A stretch of 53,051 bases of DNA, from NCBI RefSeq assembly GCF_003932895.1, contig NZ_RQYW01000016.1:1-53051 (forward strand). Direction: 5' to 3'. The notes beneath the pieces are model-generated. The model was not told the DNA's origin, did no database searches, and saw only the letters and a list, made by a program, of their open reading frames with translations. This document shows positions 1 to 7,856 of this stretch, piece by piece. The stretch comes from Leptotrichia sp. OH3620_COT-345 (lineage in GTDB: Bacteria; Fusobacteriota; Fusobacteriia; Fusobacteriales; Leptotrichiaceae). The stretch's first letter is position 1; every line of letters starts with the position of its first letter. Position numbers and translations under genes: made by a program.

Positions 1-2652
1 TTGAATAGAAACATATGATGTATTTAAATCAGTATACACAATTTTCCTTTGTGTACAATGTATAGATTGAATAGAAACATATGATGTATTTAAATTGTCT
101 TTCTTAGACTTCATAGTTGCCTCTCTCTTAATATTGAATAGAAACATATGATGTATTTAAATAGTCTTGAAGCTGGCTAATCATGCTCTTATAAAATTAT
201 TGAATAGAAACATATGATGTATTTAAATCCCTCTTTTGACCTCTTAGCTCTTACAGACTCATAGATTGAATAGAAACATATGATGTATTTAAATGCGCAT
301 ATCCAGAGCCTGAGATATGAAGATCTCCTATTGAATAGAAACATATGATGTATTTAAATGCAAGCTAATTACATTTGTAATGGTGCATATGTTGATTGAA
401 TAGAAACATATGATGTATTTAAATAAATCTAGTTGGAAAAAACTTTCTCCCAACTCTACATTGAATAGAAACATATGATGTATTTAAATTTTAACAGCTA
501 AAGAAGATATAAATTTTGAAGAAAATTGAATAGAAACATATGATGTATTTAAATAGATGTTGAATTTAAAGTTTTTAGAGAACAAGAGGATTGAATAGAA
601 ACATATGATGTATTTAAATTCAAAAAACTTAATTACCTTGACTATTTTTTTTAGTATTGAATAGAAACATATGATGTATTTAAATTATTTGGTTAAATAA
701 CGACCATTTTGACAACAACATATTGAATAGAAACATATGATGTATTTAAATTCCCTGTGTTTCTGGGATATGAAGTTGACAAAGAAAATTGAATAGAAAC
801 ATATGATGTATTTAAATCTATTCCCTCATGTTTCACATGTTTCAGGCATATAATTGAATAGAAACATATGATGTATTTAAATTGAAACTAAGACCCGCAA
901 GTCCCAAATGGAGGTTTAATTGAATAGAAACATATGATGTATTTAAATTTTTCTAATTCACATACAACAGCAAGAAACATTAAATTGAATAGAAACATAT
1001 GATGTATTTAAATACGTTTGTACCATTTTGATGTTGTTGTCAAAATGGTATTGAATAGAAACATATGATGTATTTAAATAAAACATTTACATTTCATTTG
1101 TGGAGCTGCAAAAATATTGAATAGAAACATATGATGTATTTAAATATGTTGTAATTATATCTTTCGTCGTATGTCTTGAGAATTGAATAGAAACATATGA
1201 TGTATTTAAATTAAAAACGATTTACAAAATTGATACTCTATATAATTATTGAATAGAAACATATGATGTATTTAAATATGTCAGTTTTAATATTCAAACT
1301 GCGGGAGTTCTTATTGAATAGAAACATATGATGTATTTAAATAATGCTAAATCAAACTCTTTAAATCTGTAAGTTTTATTGAATAGAAACATATGATGTA
1401 TTTAAATATTCCACAAAATATTAATGAAATCCAAAATATTTTAATTGAATAGAAACATATGATGTATTTAAATTTGTCAAACTAAACAATAGAAGATTAC
1501 AAGCTGTTTATTGAATAGAAACATATGATGTATTTAAATTTTCAATAAACTTATGGAAAAATTAGAAATGGAGCATTGAATAGAAACATATGATGTATTT
1601 AAATACAGAGATTTCAGCTTTGATAGTGACCTGATAGATATTGAATAGAAACATATGATGTATTTAAATTTGTACAAAGTACGCCGTTTACATTTTCTAC
1701 GTTTAATTGAATAGAAACATATGATGTATTTAAATAGAGCTGTTCATTAACCATACCTTTCCACCTCTTTTATTGAATAGAAACATATGATGTATTTAAA
1801 TAAGACGAAACATCAAAGATTATATTTTATTTGGTGAATTGAATAGAAACATATGATGTATTTAAATCCGTATAGTGAGAGGGCTATGCAAGGAGGTGAA
1901 AAAATTGAATAGAAACATATGATGTATTTAAATCCATTACAGATCGTTTCCCCCGCTTTTATATGTTTATTGAATAGAAACATATGATGTATTTAAATCG
2001 GAGAAATCTGATACTATAAATTTATTCCTGTTACATTGAATAGAAACATATGATGTATTTAAATTTTTTTTGTTTCCTCCTGTTTTTTTTTATTTAATTA
2101 TTGAATAGAAACATATGATGTATTTAAATTTGATAAAAATATAAATGGCTTCAAAAAATATTTCATTGAATAGAAACATATGATGTATTTAAATACAATA
2201 TTAGTTATCAAATCAAAAGTTTCTCTTTTATTGAATAGAAACATATGATGTATTTAAATTTTAATAGGAGATTTTAGTAAGGTTTTATTTATAACATTGA
2301 ATAGAAACATATGATGTATTTAAATTTTAAACGCATTCCTTCCCTAAAAAATCTTTTCCCATTGAATAGAAACATATGATGTATTTAAATTAAAAAATTT
2401 TTGACAGCAAAAAAATCTTTTTGGGATTGAATAGAAACATATGATGTATTTAAATTCCTTAAGTATATTATAATAGATATTCCAAGACTCATTGAATAGA
2501 AACATATGATGTATTTAAATTACTCCCTTTGTAACCGTGTGTCCGTGCTACAGTTTATTGAATAGAAACATATGATGTATTTAAATAGAGTATTAAGCTC
2601 CTAGAAGAGGATATAGGAGAAGATTGAATAGAAACATATGATGTATTTAAAT
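1..2652 (+). CRISPR. CRISPR array, 41 repeats and 40 spacers
   Basis: A 30-base repeat beginning ATTGAATAGAAACATATGAT and ending GTATTTAAAT recurs every 65-67 bases. I count 41 copies, the first lacking its first base because the window starts there, so the array probably extends left. All copies look identical by eye. Spacers are 35-37 bases, all different. The repeat end ATTTAAAT resembles the 8-base 5' handle of type I-B crRNAs in clostridia and fusobacteria, so I infer transcription left to right with the leader outside the window. A decayed repeat-like stretch at 2676-2700 supports the right side being the old end. No cas gene is visible, so the type is an inference. Two spacers (686-721 and 1014-1049) overlap on opposite strands. 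Confidence 0.98.
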
Positions 2653-2675
2653 AAGTGTGTAGGTAAATAATAAGG

Positions 2676-2700
2676 ATAGAATCTTTAAACATATTTAAAT
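2676..2700 (+). repeat. Possible decayed terminal CRISPR repeat
   Basis: Twenty-three bases after the last intact repeat there is a 25-base stretch containing ATAGAAT, AAACATAT and TTTAAAT in repeat order. Relative to the repeat it has one mismatch in the first block, a short substitution, and loss of about five bases (GATGT) in the middle. It looks like a degenerate leader-distal repeat. The rest of 2653-2806 is AT-rich and presumably carries the promoter of the next gene; AAAGAGGTAG lies just before the ATG at 2807. Confidence 0.4.
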
Positions 2701-2806
2701 ATACAATTTAGATATTAAAATATGAAATTGTGTAGTATCATAACAATTTTTATTATCTATATATATGTTAATGATAAAGAATAAAAGGTATAAAAAGAGG
2801 TAGTTT

Positions 2807-3400
2807 ATGAAAATTGAAAAATTAGGGTTATCAACAAGAGCGTATAATTGTTTGATAGAAAATGGGATTTATACGATGCAGGAACTTATGGAGATTTCTG
2901 AAAAAGAACTGATAGAATTTAAAAATTTAGGGGTGAAGACGTTAAATGAAATTTTAGTAGTAAGAAAAAAATATATAGATTTTGGATTTCAGAAAGAAAC
3001 GGGTTTTATTGAAAATAATGAAATAAAAGATAAATATTTAGATGACTTTCATCAGGAATTTAAAAATTTGAAAGAAATTGTACTGGATATAATATTAAAA
3101 AATAAAGGGTTAATTTCAAATCTACAAATTAATGATAAGATATTTGAACGTTTACAAGAAACAAAAATTTTTCAAATTATATTGGACAGTTTAATAACGG
3201 AAAATAAAATAGAAAAAATTGAAAATAAATATAGAATTTATTTACCTAAATTAGAAGATTATATAAATAGTTTAAGTAAAAATAAAAAAATGATTTTTTT
3301 AAATAGATTAAAAGGAAAGACTTTAGAAGAAATAGGAAAAAGTATGGGAGTTACCAAAGAAAGAATAAGACAAATTGAAAAAAATTATATGAAAAAATAG
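2807..3400 (+). CDS. 5' part: alpha-CTD-like plus sigma-70 region 4 protein
   Basis: The 197-residue first part starts at an ATG 6 bases after AGAGGTA. Residues 1-50 (LGLSTRAYNCLIENGIYTMQ...) closely resemble the C-terminal domain of the RNA polymerase alpha subunit, with its paired helix-hairpin-helix pattern ending in NLGVKTLNEI. Residues about 55-150 are a helical linker. Residues about 158-197 match sigma-70 region 4, with the turn and recognition helix TLEEIGKSMGVTKERIRQIE, which contacts -35 promoter DNA in sigma factors. No sigma region 2 or 3 is present, so it is not a normal sigma factor. A DNA-binding or transcription-related role is inferred. Confidence 0.7.
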   Translation: MKIEKLGLSTRAYNCLIENGIYTMQELMEISEKELIEFKNLGVKTLNEILVVRKKYIDFGFQKETGFIENNEIKDKYLDDFHQEFKNLKEIVLDIILKNKGLISNLQINDKIFERLQETKIFQIILDSLITENKIEKIENKYRIYLPKLEDYINSLSKNKKMIFLNRLKGKTLEEIGKSMGVTKERIRQIEKNYMKK

Positions 3401-5055
3401 GAAAAGTAAGAGAAGATGATTATAAGGAAATATTTGAAAAATATTATTGGCATCGGGAAGAATTTACACATATTTTTAACACTTCGGAAATAATTTATAA
3501 TTTTTTAAAAGTAAAATATAAAAAAGGAAAAGAAAATCTAGAAAATATATTATTTGATAGTGAAATTTCTGAAGAACTAAGAAATAAAGCAGAAAAAATA
3601 ATATATAAAGATTTTATAAATGAAAAAGGGATAAGGATAAAAAAAGATAGAAATTCAATATTAGACTATTTATTAAGAACATATTGTGAAAGTGATACAA
3701 AAATAGAAAAATTGGATGAAATATATAAAAGTTTTTTAGAAAGTCACAATATGATAAATCAGGAAAAATTTAGATTTTCAGAACGATATCTTGAAAATAG
3801 AGTCGCAGAAAAAAGTACAGTTCTTTATAAAAAAGGAAGAAAAATCAGATATTATGGAAAAATAGAACAAACTCCCGAAAATATCATAAGAGAGTTGGAT
3901 TTTAATAAATTTAAAAATTTAGAAATTTCTACTTTAAAATTATTTACTGATTATCCTGAAAAAATGTTAGAGTGGGACATTAGAGATGAATATGAATTAC
4001 ATAATTTTCTAAAAAAAATTTTGAAAAATTGTGAAAAAATAGATTTAAATTTCGGGAAGATGCCGACATTAAAATTCGGAAATCCAAACAGGGAAATGCA
4101 AATGTTGGATTTGTTAATAGAATTAGCACCTGTAAGTTTAGATGAGCTGGTTTCTGCATATGAAGAAAAATATGGAGTAAAAAAGGAAACAATTTTAGCA
4201 AATTATATAAATTGTATTTCAGAATATCTTCAAAATGGCATGTATTCAATAGAGTATAAAGATTTAACATGGGAAGAACAGCAGTATCTGAGAAGGAAAT
4301 TAATGGAAGATATTTATTATATTGATGAAATAAAAGAGATCTATTTGGATAGATTTCCAAATAAAGACAGCTCAATTATAAATTCTTATAATTTAAAAAA
4401 ATTAGGATATAAAATTTATTACAATATGGTTTTATCTAATAAATACAGCAATTTAGAGCAGTATTATAAAAAAGTTTTAAAAAGTAAAGATACTATAGAT
4501 TTGAATTCCGAATATATTAAAGGAAGGCATACATCAAGTTTTTATCGAGTATTTAATATTTTAAAAAACGAATTTCAAATATTTGAATATCTTCCAAATA
4601 AGATAATATCTTTACAAAAGTTGAATATTTATGGAATTGAATTAAATGATTTAAAAGAATATATTGAAAATGTACATAATTTCAATACAGAAGAGCTTTT
4701 TACCATAAAATCTTTGAAAAAATGGGGATTTAAAGATAAAATTGAAGATTTAGGGTTTGAAGAATGGTTTTATGCTTCCGTATTAAGTTCAGATTCCAGA
4801 TTTAAGTTCAGAAAAACAAATAACACAATATTATTCGGAAAAGAAAAAGTTACTGTAGGAGATTTTGTTAAGTATGTTGTAGTAAGTAATACGGGCATTA
4901 ATATTTATAAATTACAGGATTATTTATTTCAATATTATGAGATAAAAATTGAAAAATATAAATTAATAGAAAATATAAAAGAAAAAAATTTATATTATGA
5001 TCAGATAATGGAAACGACATATATTGACTATAACAAATACTTGGAAATAAATTAA
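3401..5055 (+). CDS. 3' part of the frameshifted alpha-CTD/sigma-4 gene, large helical domain
   Basis: About 550 codons, open from before 3400 to 5055. The first plausible independent start is TTG at 3712, which has no good ribosome binding site, so separate translation is doubtful. The sequence is lysine- and tyrosine-rich and predicted mostly helical, with segments resembling winged-helix repeats (for example MLDLLIELAPVSLDELVSAY and KVTVGDFVKYVVVSNTGINI). I recognise no enzyme motif. In intact relatives of the fusion this tail follows the sigma-4 helix directly, which supports one original gene. Confidence 0.55.
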
Positions 5056-5096
5056 ATTCATTTTAAGATGGTAAATGTAATAATTGAAAGTCGAAG

Positions 5097-5128
5097 AAAG
5101 AGCTTGAAATATGGTAAACAAGCTCTTT
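5097..5128. terminator. Bidirectional terminator between convergent genes
   Basis: AAAGAGCTTG (5097-5106) pairs perfectly with CAAGCTCTTT (5119-5128) around a 12-base loop. It lies between the rightward gene ending at 5055 and leftward mvaA ending at 5136. T-rich sequence follows on the plus side and CTTTCTTC on the minus side, so it may serve both. Confidence 0.65.
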
Positions 5129-5135
5129 TGGTTAA

Positions 5136-6440
5136 TTATTCAATTTTTCTTAATTTTTTTCTAATTTCTTTCAGAAGTTTTTTTGCATTTTCTAAATTTA
5201 TATGTTTGGCTTCTGTGAGTTTTTGAGCTAAAATTTCCACTTCACTTCCAATAGCGCCTACTGAAAGAGCCAGTGATTTAGCTTGTAATTTCATATGTCC
5301 TTTCTGTATACCTTTAGTGACGAGAGCTTTGAGAGCAGCGAGATTTTGAGCAAGTCCTACAGAAACAATAATACAAGCTAAAGTTTTTGCATCAGGATTT
5401 TTTAAAATATTAAAAGCAGCTTTTACAGAGGGATTAAGTCCGATAGAACCACCCACAGAAGCAATGGGCATTGGAAGAGTCAGCATGCCTTTGAGTTTTA
5501 AGTTTTTTTCATCAAAAGTCCAAGTTGTAAGTCCTTTATATTTTCCACTTGAAGCTGCATAAGCATGTCCTCCGGCTTCTATTGCTCGCCAGTCATTTCC
5601 TACCGCAATAACGACAGCATCAATTCCGTTAAAAATACCTTTATTGTGAGTTGCGGCACGATAGATATCAATTTTGGCAAATTTACTTGCCAACTCGATT
5701 TTTTTTGCTATATTAACGGCAACGTTTATATCATTACTTAAAAACTTAATATCTATTTCACATGATGAAGTCACAAGAGACTTGTCGGCATAATTGGACA
5801 AAATTGTCATGAGGCAGATTCCTCCGGTTATTTTTTCAAGAAGAGATTTTATCCCTTCAAGCATACTGTTTATAATATTTGCCCCCATTGCTTCTTTTAC
5901 ATCGACAGTCAGATAGACTGAAAGAAAAGAAGTATTGTCATCATAAAAAATTTCCGCTCTTATATCTTCAGCTCCTCCTCCTCTCTTAACAATGGAAGGA
6001 TATGCTTCATTAGCAGTATTTAAAATTATCTCTTTATAATTAAGGACATTTTCAAAGGCTTTTTCGATATTTTCAATATTATATAAAATCACCTGTCCCG
6101 TCATTTTACGGTTTAAAATTTCCGCATAGAATCCTCCTGAAGAGGAAATCATTTTTGCGGCATAGCTACAGGCTGCAATAACTGAAGGCTCTTCAATAAC
6201 CATAGGAACTGTATATTTTTCACCGTTAATTAGAAAATTTGGTGCGATACCTAAAGGTAATGCTAAAGTTCCGATGTTGTTTTCGGATATTTTTTCAGCT
6301 ATGTCACAGGGCAAAGTAACATTGTTCAAAAGATTTTCTGAAAATTCATCATTCAGAAAACTGTTTTCTTTTAATATTTTTATACGTTCACTTCTACTTT
6401 TATTATGAAAGCCCAGCCATATATTTTTTTTAGTTTTCAT
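5136..6440 (-). CDS. mvaA: Hydroxymethylglutaryl-CoA reductase, class II (degradative type)
   Basis: A 434-residue enzyme interconverting HMG-CoA and mevalonate. The class II layout is complete: IEEPSVIAA with the catalytic Glu at 83 or 84, AMGANIIN near 185-191, Lys267 in HNKGIF, Asp283 in GNDWRA, and His382 in IQKGHMKL. These numbers match those known for the Pseudomonas mevalonii enzyme (Glu83, Lys267, Asp283, His381) almost exactly. It starts 15 bases after mvaS with GGAAC upstream, so the two form an operon. Class II enzymes are called degradative by homology, but beside an HMG-CoA synthase the role is more likely biosynthetic, supplying mevalonate for isoprenoids. Confidence 0.95.
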   Translation of the reverse strand: MKTKKNIWLGFHNKSRSERIKILKENSFLNDEFSENLLNNVTLPCDIAEKISENNIGTLALPLGIAPNFLINGEKYTVPMVIEEPSVIAACSYAAKMISSSGGFYAEILNRKMTGQVILYNIENIEKAFENVLNYKEIILNTANEAYPSIVKRGGGAEDIRAEIFYDDNTSFLSVYLTVDVKEAMGANIINSMLEGIKSLLEKITGGICLMTILSNYADKSLVTSSCEIDIKFLSNDINVAVNIAKKIELASKFAKIDIYRAATHNKGIFNGIDAVVIAVGNDWRAIEAGGHAYAASSGKYKGLTTWTFDEKNLKLKGMLTLPMPIASVGGSIGLNPSVKAAFNILKNPDAKTLACIIVSVGLAQNLAALKALVTKGIQKGHMKLQAKSLALSVGAIGSEVEILAQKLTEAKHINLENAKKLLKEIRKKLRKIE

Positions 6441-6455
6441 TATAAATTCGTTCCT

Positions 6456-7631
6456 TTATTTTTTTATGTTGCTTTTATAAATTCTTTTATGATTTTCTAT
6501 TTTTTCAAGAGAAAAAATACTGTCATCAGAGTTATTAAGGTCAAAATTTCCTTCTTCATTAACAGTAATCTCTTCAAAAAATATTTTTTCATACTCATTT
6601 ACGGATAGTCTATGACGTTTGGAAAATTCGGTTTTTCTATCTATACGGAGAGATTTTTTGAAATTTTCTGCTAATGTTACACTGAAAATCTCACCTACTG
6701 CACCACTTCCGTAACTGTACATGGCAATACTGTCACCTGATTTTAAATTATTTGAATTTTCCAGTAAAGAAAGCAGACTCAAATAAAGAGAGCCTGTGTA
6801 GATGTTTCCAATTTTTTGATTATATACTATGGAGGATTCAAAATTTTTCAGAAATTTATCTTTCATTTCTTTGGTGAAAGATTCTGGGAAAAGTGACTGT
6901 AGACCTTTAAGTCCCAATTTCGGATATGGAAGATGAAAACAAACAGCTTCAAAGTCTTCCAGAGTTTTACTGTTTCTTTTTAAATATTCATTCCATATGA
7001 CTGTCAAACAATCAAGATACTGTTTTGCGGAAAAATGCCCATTAACACAGGGGTATTTTGAATAATTTGGACGCCAGAAATCCATAATATCACGGGTATG
7101 GAAAACATTATCATCATTTAAAATAAGAAGTTTCGGATTCTTTTTTAGGAGCATTGCACAGCTGCCTGCACCCTGTGTGGATTCTCCCTGTGAATTTATA
7201 CCATATTTTGCTATATCACTTGCAATGACAAGAACGTAAGAATCAGGATTTTTTTCAATGTGATTTTTAGCAAAATTGAGACCGGCTGTTGCTCCGTAAC
7301 AGGCTTCTTTAATTTCTACTGAACGAGTAAAAGGCTGTATTTTTAAAAGATTATGTATAAATACTGAAGCAGCTTTACTATGATCGATTCCTGTTTCAGT
7401 GCACATTATAATCATATCTATTTTTTCCCTGTCGGAACTATCCAAAATTTCGTAAGCAGCGGCAGATCCTAATGTGACTATGTCCTGACTGACAGGGGAA
7501 ACACTCATTTCAAGCTGCATAAGCCCTTTTTTAAATTTGTTGGGATTGGCATTTCTACCGATTGCTAGATCTTCTATATCGAGATAATATTTAGGCATTG
7601 CAAATCCTATTTTATCAATTCCTATTTTCAT
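6456..7631 (-). CDS. mvaS: Hydroxymethylglutaryl-CoA synthase
   Basis: A 391-residue thiolase-fold enzyme that condenses acetyl-CoA with acetoacetyl-CoA to HMG-CoA. The catalytic triad is at the positions known from Staphylococcus aureus MvaS: Glu79 (CTETGID), Cys111 (EIKEACYGATAGL) and His233 (CFHLPYPKLG). The GSGAVGEIFS motif near the C-terminus is also present. AGAGAGGCAG precedes the ATG. It is the first gene of a leftward two-gene operon with mvaA, so two successive steps of the mevalonate pathway are encoded together. Confidence 0.95.
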   Translation of the reverse strand: MKIGIDKIGFAMPKYYLDIEDLAIGRNANPNKFKKGLMQLEMSVSPVSQDIVTLGSAAAYEILDSSDREKIDMIIMCTETGIDHSKAASVFIHNLLKIQPFTRSVEIKEACYGATAGLNFAKNHIEKNPDSYVLVIASDIAKYGINSQGESTQGAGSCAMLLKKNPKLLILNDDNVFHTRDIMDFWRPNYSKYPCVNGHFSAKQYLDCLTVIWNEYLKRNSKTLEDFEAVCFHLPYPKLGLKGLQSLFPESFTKEMKDKFLKNFESSIVYNQKIGNIYTGSLYLSLLSLLENSNNLKSGDSIAMYSYGSGAVGEIFSVTLAENFKKSLRIDRKTEFSKRHRLSVNEYEKIFFEEITVNEEGNFDLNNSDDSIFSLEKIENHKRIYKSNIKK

Positions 7632-7703
7632 ATATTCTGCCTCTCTTATAAATTTTAAAATAACTTTTTATAACTGTTCCGCTTTGTAATTTCTATGTGA
7701 TTT

Positions 7704-7732
7704 ATTTTACTACAAAAGCATCAAAATATCAA
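7704..7732 (-). promoter_or_regulatory. Predicted sigma-70 promoter for mvaS-mvaA
   Basis: On the minus strand TTGATA (7732-7727) and TAAAAT (7709-7704) are separated by 17 bases, about 73 bases upstream of the mvaS start. Found by eye in AT-rich DNA. Confidence 0.45.
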
Positions 7733-7856
7733 ACAAATAATTGAAAAAAATTAAGAAAATAATATATTTTATATTTATTCTATATTTATAAGTTAAAATA
7801 AAATTATGTATGTTATACTTAAAAAAATAAGATATTATGAAGGGAGATTTAAACTT

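Larger units (their letters stand above)
2807..5055 (+). pseudogene. Alpha-CTD/sigma-70 region 4 fusion protein gene, frameshifted
   Basis: One gene appears to be split by a single-base frameshift. The first frame stops with TAG at 3398-3400, right after a run of six A (3392-3397). The -1 frame is open through this point and continues without a stop to TAA at 5053-5055; reading across gives MKKIGKVREDDYKEIFEKYY, a natural continuation of the helix after sigma region 4. With one extra A the product would be 749 residues. This may be a true mutation, a homopolymer sequencing error, or slippage at the A run. The two parts are described separately. Proteins joining these two domains occur in Firmicutes, usually without a known function. 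Confidence 0.75.

Noticed and set aside
30-2622. Several spacers (1, 7, 20, 40) contain inverted repeats of 6-7 bases
   Set aside because: A rough estimate for 40 AT-rich spacers of this length gives about this many by chance. Only the 9-base one in spacer 16 coincides with another signal.
1-2652. A Cas13a (type VI-A) array, as known in Leptotrichia
   Set aside because: The repeat lacks the GACTAAAAC-type end of Cas13a repeats and resembles type I-B repeats ending in ATTTAAAT.
1-2652. Spacers matching genes in this window (self-targeting)
   Set aside because: I saw no match on reading, but no systematic search was possible, so this is not a firm negative.
3980-4375. 131-codon ORF on the minus strand
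   Set aside because: Shadow of the plus-strand reading frame, with no ribosome binding site and a low-complexity hydrophobic product.
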